Positions 9,442 to 17,401 of a DNA stretch of 64,000 nt are shown in pieces. A program made the position numbers and the translations under genes. This stretch comes from an uncultured Granulosicoccaceae bacterium (GTDB taxonomy: Bacteria > Pseudomonadota > Gammaproteobacteria > Granulosicoccales > Granulosicoccaceae), in the NCBI GenBank assembly GCA_937930305.1, contig CALGLE010000014.1:1-64000 (forward strand). The letters are read 5' to 3'. The notes below the pieces were generated by a model. The model saw nothing but the letters and a program-made list of their open reading frames with translations, did not search any database and was not told where the DNA came from. The first letter of the stretch is position 1. Every line of letters begins with the position of its first letter.

Positions 9442-9469
9442 TTGGTAATTCCTGTATTCGCGGTACTAT
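9442..9469 (+). promoter_or_regulatory. Possible sigma-70 promoter for the OmpA-domain gene
   Basis: TTGGTA (9442-9447) and TACTAT (9464-9469) are separated by 16 bases, about 37 bases upstream of the ATG at 9506. The spacing and the -10 are acceptable and the -35 is moderate. Confidence 0.4.
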
Positions 9470-9505
9470 ACGAGCTGTCCACGTTCACCAAAATTTAGCC
9501 CGTTT

Positions 9506-10408
9506 ATGTCATCAGTGGCAGTCACATCCTGGTCTGAAGAACCCGCGCTAAGTGGGTGGCTGATTACAGCTTGTCTTGCGGTCTCTGCGTTAATCCTTCT
9601 CGGTGCTGGATTGATTCAGCAATCATCAAGAATTTCTGCTCTGTTGAGTCAAATCAGTCAGCCAATGGTGTTGCAGGCTGAAACGACTGAGCTATCCCCC
9701 GAAGTTAAAAGTGAGGTGCCAGTGGTTGTAGCAAACGAGTATTCGGCACCCGATCAAGGCACAGAATCCGAATTTGGCCCCGACGTGTGGGACTTAACAG
9801 TAGCTCAAACAGATGAGAGCGGCTTCATTCAAAATGAAGCTTCAATCGATACTGCTGAGGCACAAGAAAGTGCTTTGGCCCAATCCGCTGAATCCGGCTT
9901 CGATAACGAAATTTCCTTGGAATCTAAAGACGCTTTGTCGGTTGATGAAATTAACGAATCAAGTGACTTGTCTTCCAATGATTTGTTAGTGGGTACCGTA
10001 TCGGACAATTTTGATGCAGCAACCGTATCGCCGGAACAAGCTGAAGCAGAACTGTCGTTAGCATCACTTCGAAAAACTGTTTTAGACGGTATGAGTCAAC
10101 GCTCTACACGCATAAAATTTGCCCCAGGGGAAGCTCGCTTAGCTCGAGGTAGTGAGGCATTACTGGCTTTAATCTTTGAAGATCTGTTTTTGTATTCAGA
10201 ATCAGACATCGTTATTGAGGTGGGTAGCCAGGACGCGGTGGGGAATGCGTCGAACAGTGCTTTATCGAACGAACGCGCCGCTATAATTAAGACCTACCTT
10301 GCCGATCGTGGATTGCCGCCGAATCGATTGATCGAATCAGTTTTACCTGCTTCAACTTTGGGTGATGCGCCTCAGTTGATTAACATCGAAGCGAATTTAG
10401 ATGAATAG
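9506..10408 (+). CDS. Membrane-anchored protein with acidic linker and OmpA-like C-terminal domain
   Basis: The 300-residue product has one membrane helix near the N-terminus (about residues 17-38) and then a long, strongly acidic Glu/Ser/Asp-rich linker to about residue 190. The C-terminal half looks like an OmpA/MotB peptidoglycan-binding domain: IKFAPGEARLARGSEALL, DIVIEVGSQDAVGNASN and ALSNERAAIIKTYLADRGL. The usual GHTD motif is degenerate (GSQD), so peptidoglycan binding is uncertain. The next gene overlaps its end by 8 bases, which implies that the two products are made together. Function unknown; a cell-envelope role is inferred. Confidence 0.7.
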   Translation: MSSVAVTSWSEEPALSGWLITACLAVSALILLGAGLIQQSSRISALLSQISQPMVLQAETTELSPEVKSEVPVVVANEYSAPDQGTESEFGPDVWDLTVAQTDESGFIQNEASIDTAEAQESALAQSAESGFDNEISLESKDALSVDEINESSDLSSNDLLVGTVSDNFDAATVSPEQAEAELSLASLRKTVLDGMSQRSTRIKFAPGEARLARGSEALLALIFEDLFLYSESDIVIEVGSQDAVGNASNSALSNERAAIIKTYLADRGLPPNRLIESVLPASTLGDAPQLINIEANLDE

Positions 10409-10976
10409 CTTTGGCCATTTCTTAAAAGCCCTCGAAGCGCAGCTTAGCCCCGAGTGGGTGATTGCGGTGCTGTTTGGCTTAACTGTGGCGATTGGTTGCT
10501 TGGTGGGGGCCACTATGATGGGCTGGTGGGCTGCGGTGAAAACGCGCCGAAAAATACGTGCGGCGGTGAAAGAGCGAAAGCTTCTGGCTAAGCTGTTGGA
10601 GGATTCTCGCCAGCATAGCGCTCGCCTTCAAGTTGAGCAGGACAAACTTCAAACCCTTTGTAATGGTCTCGATTCTAAGTTGGGGCAGCGAAATCAACAA
10701 ATTCAAGAGCTCAAGGGCCGATTACAAGGTGCGGAAGCTCTGGTGACCCAGCGCGAGCGGGAACATTCGTTACTGAAAGATGCTTTTGACGCCAAATTCC
10801 CGCCGACACTCATCAAACGGGTAACGCTGGCAGATGAAAAAGCCCTAAGTGAGCCTGACACTGGCATTATTCCAGACGATCAAGTCATTCCCACATTGCC
10901 AGAGGCGGAACTTACCGCGAATGTCGAAGCCTACGATTTATCAGACCTTGAAGAATTGGTTAACCAAGACCTCTAA
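10401..10976 (+). CDS. Inner-membrane protein with cytoplasmic coiled coil, unknown
   Basis: This 191-residue protein has a membrane segment at about 17-43 (WVIAVLFGLTVAIGCLVGAT). A basic cluster follows (KTRRKIRAAVKERK), then a coiled coil rich in Gln, Leu and Glu (about 55-125) and an acidic tail. The positive-inside pattern puts the coiled coil in the cytoplasm. It overlaps the OmpA-domain gene by 8 bases in another frame, so the two are translationally coupled and may form a trans-envelope pair. I do not recognise a named family. Confidence 0.65.
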   Translation: MNSFGHFLKALEAQLSPEWVIAVLFGLTVAIGCLVGATMMGWWAAVKTRRKIRAAVKERKLLAKLLEDSRQHSARLQVEQDKLQTLCNGLDSKLGQRNQQIQELKGRLQGAEALVTQREREHSLLKDAFDAKFPPTLIKRVTLADEKALSEPDTGIIPDDQVIPTLPEAELTANVEAYDLSDLEELVNQDL

Positions 10977-11024
10977 ACTCGCCCTGGTTTTTTGCAGCTT
11001 GCCAATCGTTGTGAGTGTGTAGCT

Positions 11025-12515
11025 ATGTCGCGAAGCCGTGAACAGCCGATGTGGCAACAGCTTTTTCAGCTAGACCACAAAGACACCCAAAGTCTTCAAA
11101 CCCAACTTCGTCAGTCCCTGGTTAATGCCATTCTGGATGGTCGAGTGGCGGTTGACATGCCATTGCCGTCGTCTCGCGAATTGGCGAAGCAGTTGGGGGT
11201 TGCTCGAAATACCGTGGTATTGGCCTATCAACACTTGGTGGACGAGAATTATTTGATCGCTCGTGAGCGTCGTGGCTATTTTGTTAACCCAGCCATTCTT
11301 GAAGGTCGGGTAGATGCCGCTGGCACAGACCGATCGATTATGCGTGAAGACAACGTTGTGATCGACACAGTGCTGGATTTGCAATCGCAGAGAAACCTCC
11401 GGCGTCCTACGGATTGGAATCATTACCAATTTCCGTTCATTTACGGGCAGGTGGATTCCTCTCTGTTTCCGGTGAATGACTGGCGTGAGGCTTGTCGTTT
11501 GTCGTTACATGTGGGTGCCATTAATGAATGGACGCATGATCGAATTGCTCAAGACGATGAGCTGTTGGTTGAGCAAATCCATAAGCGTGTGTTGCCGCGA
11601 CGCGGTGTGTGGGCTGAGCCCGATCAGATTCTTATCACTACCGGTGCCCAAAACGCGTTGTTTATTACTGCGCAACTGCTGCTCGATAAGCAATCTACGG
11701 TGGGCATCGAAGATCCCTGTTATCCCGACGCCAGAAATATTTTTTCACTGTTTTCGGGTCATCAAATTGAATTCCCAGTGAGTAACGATGGTGTGCAAAC
11801 GGATGAACGTCTAGCGCAGTGTCGATTGATGTATGTCACGCCAAGCCACCAGTGCCCAACCACAACCACCATGCCTTTGAATGCGCGACGAGACCTATTG
11901 GCCGAAGCCTCAAAACACAATGTGATGATTGTGGAGGATGATTATGAGAGCGAACTGAACTTTGTTGGTAAGCCCACACCGGCGCTTAAAAGTTTGGATG
12001 AATCGCATCAAGTGATTTATATCGGCAGTCTCTCGAAAACGTTGGCACCTGGCCTGCGGGTAGGTTTTATGGTGGGGCCAAAGTCCTTTATTGCTGAAGC
12101 GCGCGCCCTTCGGCGGTTGATGTATCGCCACCCTCCCAGCAATACCCAGCGAACTGTGGGGCACTTTTTGGCCTTAGGGCATCACGATGCGGCGGTGCTG
12201 CGCTTATCCCAAGCCTATAAGAAGCGTTGGAAGTTAATGAATCATGCTTTAGGTCGGCACATGAGCCTATCCACCATCGCGCCTGCGTTTGGCGGATCGT
12301 CCTACTGGGTTCGATTGCCTGAGCATGTCAATGCGGCTGAATTGGAAGAGCGTGCCGCGGAAGAAAGTGTCTTTATCAATGCGGGTGATACCTATTTTGC
12401 AAAACCGAGCGGCAATCGACACTTTTGTCGTCTAGGCTTTTCATCCATCAGTGATGAGCGCATTGAACCTGGCGTGGAACGCCTGGCACGAGTCATCGAC
12501 AGTTTCCCGACTTAG
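11025..12515 (+). CDS. MocR/TauR-like GntR-family regulator with aminotransferase domain
   Basis: This protein combines an N-terminal winged helix (about residues 15-85, PLPSSRELAKQLGVARNTVV) with a fold-type I aminotransferase domain that binds PLP. The latter shows ITTGAQNALFITAQLLLD, VEDDYESELNF and the PLP lysine region YIGSLSKTLAPGLRVGF. ATG 11025 is chosen over an upstream TTG at 10992. Regulators of this class sense a PLP adduct of their amine ligand. It lies 145 bases upstream of xsc on the same strand, which matches TauR, the MocR-type activator of taurine genes known from Rhodobacter. The taurine link is inferred from context only. Confidence 0.87.
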   Translation: MSRSREQPMWQQLFQLDHKDTQSLQTQLRQSLVNAILDGRVAVDMPLPSSRELAKQLGVARNTVVLAYQHLVDENYLIARERRGYFVNPAILEGRVDAAGTDRSIMREDNVVIDTVLDLQSQRNLRRPTDWNHYQFPFIYGQVDSSLFPVNDWREACRLSLHVGAINEWTHDRIAQDDELLVEQIHKRVLPRRGVWAEPDQILITTGAQNALFITAQLLLDKQSTVGIEDPCYPDARNIFSLFSGHQIEFPVSNDGVQTDERLAQCRLMYVTPSHQCPTTTTMPLNARRDLLAEASKHNVMIVEDDYESELNFVGKPTPALKSLDESHQVIYIGSLSKTLAPGLRVGFMVGPKSFIAEARALRRLMYRHPPSNTQRTVGHFLALGHHDAAVLRLSQAYKKRWKLMNHALGRHMSLSTIAPAFGGSSYWVRLPEHVNAAELEERAAEESVFINAGDTYFAKPSGNRHFCRLGFSSISDERIEPGVERLARVIDSFPT

Positions 12516-12597
12516 GCCGATTTGCGCTAAAACTTAAGCCAATACCTAACCAATAGGGTTTCGATTGGCTTCTGGCGCTCTGTCGCTGCAACCCTTG

Positions 12598-12620
12598 GAC
12601 CTAGCGAGCTTCGCTGGGTC
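12598..12620. promoter_or_regulatory. Inverted repeat upstream of xsc
   Basis: The arms GACCTAGCGA (12598-12607) and TCGCTGGGTC (12611-12620) pair with one mismatch around GCT, about 40 bases before the xsc ATG. The left edge, TTGGACCTAG, matches 8 of 10 positions of the TauR half-site CTGGACYTAA as I remember it. It could be an operator for the upstream regulator or a 5'-UTR hairpin. Confidence 0.4.
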
Positions 12621-12660
12621 TGGTTAGAGTGTTCGTTCACTACCCAGGAGTTAGAAAACC

Positions 12661-14424
12661 ATGCCACGCATGACCCCCAGTGAAGCGTTTGTTGAAACGC
12701 TCGTCGCCAATGGCGTCACAGATATTTTCGGCATCATGGGCTCGGCGTTCATGGACGCCATGGACATATTCGCCCCCGCCGGCATTCGCTTGGTCCCCGT
12801 CGTTCACGAGCAGGGAGCGGCTCACATGGCAGATGGCTATTCTCGAGCCACGGGTCGTCATGGCGTTGTGATTGGCCAAAACGGTCCTGGAATTTCAAAC
12901 TGCGTTACGGCGGTTGCCGCCGCTTATTGGGCGCACAGCCCGGTGGTTATGATTACGCCAGAAACTGGCACGATGGGCATGGGTTTAGGGGGCTTTCAGG
13001 AAGCTCACCAGCTCCCCATGTTCCAAGAATTTGTGAAGTATCAGGGCCATGTAAATAACCCGAATCGTATGGCTGAGTACACCGCTCGCTGCTTTGATCG
13101 TGCGATTTCAGAAATCGGGCCTACCCAGCTCAACATTCCACGCGACTATTTCTACGGAGACATTAACGTAGACATTCCAAAACCGATGCGACTTGATCGC
13201 GGCGCGGGTGGAGAAGATGTGCAACGTGAAGCGGCGGAGTTATTAGCTGGCGCGAAATTCCCGGTCATCCTATCGGGTGGTGGTGTGGTCATGGCGGAAG
13301 CAGTCGATGACTGTGTTGCCTTGGCTGAGCGGTTGGGCTGCCCCGTGGTCAACAGTTATTTGCACAACGACTCGTTCCCTGCCAGCCATCCTCAGTGGGC
13401 CGGTCCACTAGGTTATCAAGGTTCAAAAGCGGGTATGAAGCTCATTGAAAAGGCCGATGTTGTGTTGGCTCTGGGCTCACGACTTGGGCCTTTCGGCACC
13501 TTGCCTCAGCACGGCATGGATTACTGGCCTAAAGATGCCAAAATTATCCAGGTTGACGCCGACCACAAAATGCTGGGCTTAGTTAAGCCGATTTCGGTTG
13601 GCATTTGTGGCGACGCGGGTGCAACAGCACGTGCCTTGTTGTCCCGCCTGAATGACATGACTTTAGACTGTGATGCCACTCGTGATGATCGTATGGCCAC
13701 AACCAAGAAAGAGAAGGATGCTTGGGAAGCGGAACTCGATGCTTGGGTTCATGAAACTGACGATTTCAGTCAAGACATGATCGCTGAAGCGGAAGGTGAA
13801 GACGGTAGTTGGTTAGCCCCACGTCAAGTGTTGCGCGAACTTGAAAAAGCGATGCCAGCTGATGTCATGGTGTCTACGGATATCGGTAACATCAACTCAG
13901 TGGCCAACAGCTACTTGCGATTCGAAAGACCACGCAGCTTTTTCGCTCCAATGAGTTTTGGTAACTGCGGATACGCGCTTCCCACCATGATTGGTGCTAA
14001 GTGCGCAGCGCCTGAGCGTCCTGCAGTCGCCTACGCGGGTGACGGTGCTTGGGCTATGAGCATGACCGAAGTTATGACAGCGGTTCGACACAACATTCCC
14101 GTTACCGCGGTGGTTTTTCATAACCGCCAATGGGGTGCTGAGAAGAAGAACCAAGTTGATTTCTACGGCCGACGTTTCGTCGCTGGTGAACTTGAGAACG
14201 AAAGCTTTGCCGAAATGGCTCGCGCCATGGGTGCTGAAGGCGTAACGGTTGATCAGTATGGCGATGTAGGCAAAGCCTTAAGCAGCGCGATCGATGCTCA
14301 GATGAATAACGGTAAAACCACAGTCATTGAAGTGATGTGTAACCGTGAGTTAGGCGACCCCTTCCGCCGCGATGCATTGTCAAAGCCGGTTCGCCACTTA
14401 GCGAAGTACAAAGATTACGTATAA
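12661..14424 (+). CDS. xsc: Sulfoacetaldehyde acetyltransferase
   Basis: Xsc is a thiamine-diphosphate enzyme that cleaves sulfoacetaldehyde with phosphate to acetyl phosphate and sulfite. It is the central step when taurine, isethionate or other C2 sulfonates are used for carbon. The 587 residues fit the family length. E50 in VVHEQGAAHMADGYSRATG is the cofactor-activating Glu, and G460-D461-G462 in YAGDGAWAMSMTEVMTA starts the ThDP/Mg motif. The run PETGTMGMGLGGFQEAHQ is typical of Xsc rather than acetolactate synthase. AGGAG lies 10 bases upstream. Neither a phosphate acetyltransferase nor taurine-pyruvate aminotransferase gene adjoins it. Confidence 0.92.
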   Translation: MPRMTPSEAFVETLVANGVTDIFGIMGSAFMDAMDIFAPAGIRLVPVVHEQGAAHMADGYSRATGRHGVVIGQNGPGISNCVTAVAAAYWAHSPVVMITPETGTMGMGLGGFQEAHQLPMFQEFVKYQGHVNNPNRMAEYTARCFDRAISEIGPTQLNIPRDYFYGDINVDIPKPMRLDRGAGGEDVQREAAELLAGAKFPVILSGGGVVMAEAVDDCVALAERLGCPVVNSYLHNDSFPASHPQWAGPLGYQGSKAGMKLIEKADVVLALGSRLGPFGTLPQHGMDYWPKDAKIIQVDADHKMLGLVKPISVGICGDAGATARALLSRLNDMTLDCDATRDDRMATTKKEKDAWEAELDAWVHETDDFSQDMIAEAEGEDGSWLAPRQVLRELEKAMPADVMVSTDIGNINSVANSYLRFERPRSFFAPMSFGNCGYALPTMIGAKCAAPERPAVAYAGDGAWAMSMTEVMTAVRHNIPVTAVVFHNRQWGAEKKNQVDFYGRRFVAGELENESFAEMARAMGAEGVTVDQYGDVGKALSSAIDAQMNNGKTTVIEVMCNRELGDPFRRDALSKPVRHLAKYKDYV

Positions 14425-14518
14425 CTTTCGCTAAGACAAATGAGGCGATGCTCGTGAATCGAGCTGGCTGAGCAAAAGCGGTGAGCGCGCCACTGGCGTG
14501 CGATCTGGCCTAACAAGA

Positions 14519-14548
14519 GGGCGGTGTTATCATGACACCGCCCTTTTT
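14519..14548 (+). terminator. Rho-independent terminator after xsc
   Basis: A perfect 9-bp stem GGGCGGTGT (14519-14527) / ACACCGCCC (14535-14543) with a 7-base loop is followed by TTTTT. It should separate xsc from the dehydrogenase gene that starts 37 bases later. Confidence 0.9.
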
Positions 14549-14584
14549 GTTGGGCGACATTAAATAAAAATCGGATATCACATC

Positions 14585-15466
14585 ATGGCAGTCGTGGCAT
14601 TTTTAGGTTTGGGCGTAATGGGCTACCCAATGGCAGGGTATCTCGCTAAGAACGGTCATGAGGTTCGGGTTTACAACCGCACCCCAGCAAAGGCTGAGGC
14701 CTGGTCAAAAGAACACGGGGGTAGCGCTCACAGCACACCGAAAGAGGCGGCGATGGGGGCTGAATTTGTCATGGCCTGTGTGGGCAATGACAACGATTTG
14801 CGCGCCGTTGTATTAGGCGATGACGGTGCATTAGCGGGTATGAATGCGGGCACAGTTTTAGTAGATCACACAACAGCCTCAGCAACGGTTGCACGTGAGC
14901 TTCACGCATTGGCAGCTTCGCAAGATGTTGCGTTTCTTGATGCACCCATCTCTGGTGGGCAGGCCGGTGCTGAAAATGGTGCGCTTACGATTATGGTTGG
15001 CGGTGACTCACCCGCTTATGAGCGAGCTGAACCGTTCATGCAGCACTACGGAAAGTCGGTTCGATTGATGGGTGAAAGCGGTGCGGGCCAGCTAACCAAA
15101 ATGGTCAATCAAATTTGTATCGCTGGACTGGTGCAGGGCTTATCTGAAGGATTGCATTTTGCCGAATGTGCCGGTTTGGATGGAAGGGCTGTGATTGATG
15201 TCATTTCAAAAGGTGCGGCCCAATCATGGCAGATGGAAAATCGTTACGAAGGCATGTTGGATAGGCACTTCGACTATGGTTTTGCTGTTGACTGGATGCG
15301 CAAAGATTTAGGCATTGTTTTGGATGAAGCTAAAACAAATAAAGCATCTTTGCCAGTCACCGCCATGGTGGATCAGTTCTACTCTGATGTGCAAGCCTCG
15401 GGTGGCGGCCGTTGGGATACCAGTAGCTTAATTGTGCGATTACCGAGCCCGAAAACCGGACACTAG
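14585..15466 (+). CDS. Beta-hydroxyacid dehydrogenase (3-hydroxyisobutyrate dehydrogenase family)
   Basis: The 293-residue product has an N-terminal Rossmann domain with GLGVMG at residues 8-13 and VYNRTPAKAEAW, which has an Arg after the second strand as in NADP-preferring members. The family substrate motif DAPISGGQAGAENGALTIMVGG and the catalytic lysine K172 in GAGQLTKMVNQI are present. The family includes 3-hydroxyisobutyrate, tartronate-semialdehyde and 3-sulfolactaldehyde reductases (YihU). Because it follows xsc, a role in sulfonate or small-aldehyde reduction is tempting, but a terminator separates the two and the substrate cannot be read from the sequence. Confidence 0.85.
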   Translation: MAVVAFLGLGVMGYPMAGYLAKNGHEVRVYNRTPAKAEAWSKEHGGSAHSTPKEAAMGAEFVMACVGNDNDLRAVVLGDDGALAGMNAGTVLVDHTTASATVARELHALAASQDVAFLDAPISGGQAGAENGALTIMVGGDSPAYERAEPFMQHYGKSVRLMGESGAGQLTKMVNQICIAGLVQGLSEGLHFAECAGLDGRAVIDVISKGAAQSWQMENRYEGMLDRHFDYGFAVDWMRKDLGIVLDEAKTNKASLPVTAMVDQFYSDVQASGGGRWDTSSLIVRLPSPKTGH

Positions 15467-15552
15467 CCTCGGTTTCGAAGTTAGAAACATTCCAGGCCTG
15501 CAGTTGAGTGTGATGATGGCCGATGAAAAGGTGTCGGTTTGGGCATTGTGTA

Positions 15553-15568
15553 TGTGATTTGCATCACA
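15553..15568. promoter_or_regulatory. Near-perfect CRP/Vfr-type binding site
   Basis: TGTGATTTGCATCACA matches the cAMP receptor protein core TGTGA-N6-TCACA exactly, with AT-rich flanks (TA...CA). It ends 32 bases before the ATG at 15601 of the Kelch surface protein. A site so close to the gene would overlap or lie downstream of a promoter, so repression is as likely as activation. Confidence 0.65.
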
Positions 15569-15600
15569 CAAGTCCTTCGCCTTTGCTTGGTTTAGCACTC

Positions 15601-17196
15601 ATGAAAATTCACAACGTCATTCTCGGTATAACAATAGCCCTCGGGGCTATACCCGCGATTCTGTCTGCCTATCCAGATGATGATTCGCAGTGGCTCAGTG
15701 AAACCACCAGTGACGGATCATCTATCACCGCTCGGCACGAGACTGGATCGGTTGTGGTTAACGGCAACCTCTATGTTTTAGGTGGTCGTCACATGCGCCA
15801 AGTCGAAGTTTATAAGCCATCAACTGACGGATGGGAAGCGTTGGGGGCCCCGCCGCTGCAGTTACATCACTTCCAGCCGGTCGCCATAGGTTCAAAGATT
15901 TACGCCATTGGTGCCATGACGTGTTGTTATCCAGATGAGCCATCGGTTGCAGATATTCATGTTTTTGACACCACCAATAACAATTGGAGTGTGGCGGGAG
16001 AAATTCCTGCCAACCGTCGTCGTGGTGGTGCAGGCGCGGTCGTTTATAAAAACAAAATTTACCTCGTAGGTGGAAACACACTTGGCCACAATGGGGGCTC
16101 AGTAAATTGGTTTGATGAATACAACCCGGCAACCGATACGTGGAAAACGTTGCCTAATGCACCCGATCCACGAGATCATTTTCAAGCTGTTGTCATCGGT
16201 AATCAGTTAGTGGTTGCTGGTGGTCGGACAACCGATTTGCCTAATCCGTTTGATAAAACTGTTGCGCCAACCAACATCTACAACTTCGATACCAATCAAT
16301 GGACCCGTGGGGCGAACATACCCACCCGTCGAGCAGGTGCCATGACAGTCGGCATCGGTACCGAGGTGATTGTTGCTGGCGGCGAATCCTCCACCCAAAA
16401 TAATGCGTTTGTTACTGTTGAAGCCTATGACGTTGCAAGCGACTCGTGGCGCACATTAAAGCCCATGCAAGATGGTCGTCATAGCGGTGCTGGTTCGATA
16501 CTGGGGAATCGCTTTCATGTAATTTCAGGTAGCGCCGGGAAAGGCGGCTCCCCCGAAATCACCTCGCATGAAAGTTTGTCGTTGGTGGGTGGAACCGAAC
16601 CCGATACCGATCTTGATAATGACGGCCTGACCAATCTTGAGGAAGTCATTGTCTATTATACCGACGCGCAAGATGCAGACTCGGACAACGACACCGTTAA
16701 TGATGGCGATGAGGTAAACACCTACAACACCGATCCCTTAGATCCAAACGATACGCCAACCATTCCACCCACCGACGGTGGGTCAAGTGATGGCACGAGC
16801 GATGGAACGAGTGATGGAACGAGCGATGGAACGAGCGATGGAACGAGCGATGGAACGAGCGATGGCACGAGTGATGGAACGAGCGATGGAACGAGCGATG
16901 GAACGAGCGATGGAACGAGCGATGGCACGAGCGATGGCACGAGCGATGGCACGAGTGATGGCACGAGTGATGGAATGAGCGATGGCACGAGTGATGGCAC
17001 GAGTGATGGAACGAGTGATGGCACGAGTGATGGAACGAGTGATGGCACGAGTGATGGCACGAGCGATGGAACGGTAGATGGGTCAGATGGTGGGATTGTG
17101 ACCGAGCCCTCTAGCGGGGGTGGTGGCGTATTGGGCTGGCAATTGTTTGGATTTTTTCTCGGGCTCTTTGCGATGAGGCGGCGAAACGTTCGTTAA
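15601..17196 (+). CDS. Secreted Kelch-repeat surface protein with TSP3, SDGT repeats and GlyGly-CTERM-like tail
   Basis: ATG 15601 (MKIHNVILGITIALGAIPA) gives a signal peptide; the longer frame to 15523 does not. Five to six Kelch repeats follow (for example GGRHMRQVEVY, NKIYLVGGNTLG, GTEVIVAGGESS), forming a beta-propeller. Next come thrombospondin type 3-like calcium motifs (DTDLDNDGLTNLEE, DADSDNDTVNDGDE), then 24 tandem SDGT tetrapeptides (one SDGM). The tail is SSGGGGVLGWQLFGFFLGL plus an Arg cluster. That Gly-rich, membrane and Arg order resembles GlyGly-CTERM sorting signals cut by rhombosortase. It is probably displayed on the cell surface; the target is unknown. Confidence 0.8.
   Translation: MKIHNVILGITIALGAIPAILSAYPDDDSQWLSETTSDGSSITARHETGSVVVNGNLYVLGGRHMRQVEVYKPSTDGWEALGAPPLQLHHFQPVAIGSKIYAIGAMTCCYPDEPSVADIHVFDTTNNNWSVAGEIPANRRRGGAGAVVYKNKIYLVGGNTLGHNGGSVNWFDEYNPATDTWKTLPNAPDPRDHFQAVVIGNQLVVAGGRTTDLPNPFDKTVAPTNIYNFDTNQWTRGANIPTRRAGAMTVGIGTEVIVAGGESSTQNNAFVTVEAYDVASDSWRTLKPMQDGRHSGAGSILGNRFHVISGSAGKGGSPEITSHESLSLVGGTEPDTDLDNDGLTNLEEVIVYYTDAQDADSDNDTVNDGDEVNTYNTDPLDPNDTPTIPPTDGGSSDGTSDGTSDGTSDGTSDGTSDGTSDGTSDGTSDGTSDGTSDGTSDGTSDGTSDGTSDGTSDGMSDGTSDGTSDGTSDGTSDGTSDGTSDGTSDGTVDGSDGGIVTEPSSGGGGVLGWQLFGFFLGLFAMRRRNVR
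16786..17073 (+). repeat. 12-bp minisatellite, 24 units, encoding SDGT
   Basis: The unit AGYGATGGMACG is repeated without interruption for 288 bases, with third-position variation (AGT/AGC, GGA/GGC) and one unit reading ATG for ACG. The unit length is a multiple of three, so copy-number change by slippage keeps the frame. Confidence 0.95.
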
Positions 17197-17221
17197 CAAT
17201 TGAGTGAAAAACTCAGGTAAA

Positions 17222-17240
17222 TGCCGCTTTCATGGCGGCA
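17222..17240. terminator. Hairpin after the Kelch gene
   Basis: TGCCGC (17222-17227) and GCGGCA (17235-17240) form a short GC-rich stem shortly after the Kelch stop codon. There is no clear T run, so termination would be weak or Rho-assisted. Confidence 0.35.
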
Positions 17241-17401
17241 GAGTTGTGTTGGTGACGGAAGTGTCAAACTATTGGTAATGACCGCATCAATTTCGGTGAT
17301 TGATTACCATACAATTTAAGCCTAACTGGTGCGCAAATCCTCCCTGCAGGCTATCCTTATACCGATATAGTTCGGCCCTCGGCTTAAGGATTCTGCGAGT
17401 A

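Noticed and set aside
16722-17060. Open frames on the minus strand and in another plus frame across the SDGT repeat
   Set aside because: A 12-bp repeat leaves the same codons open in other frames; the frames encode only monotonous repeats and have no independent start context.
16786-17073. Tandem array considered as CRISPR
   Set aside because: Units are contiguous 12-mers without unique spacers and are read through by one protein frame.
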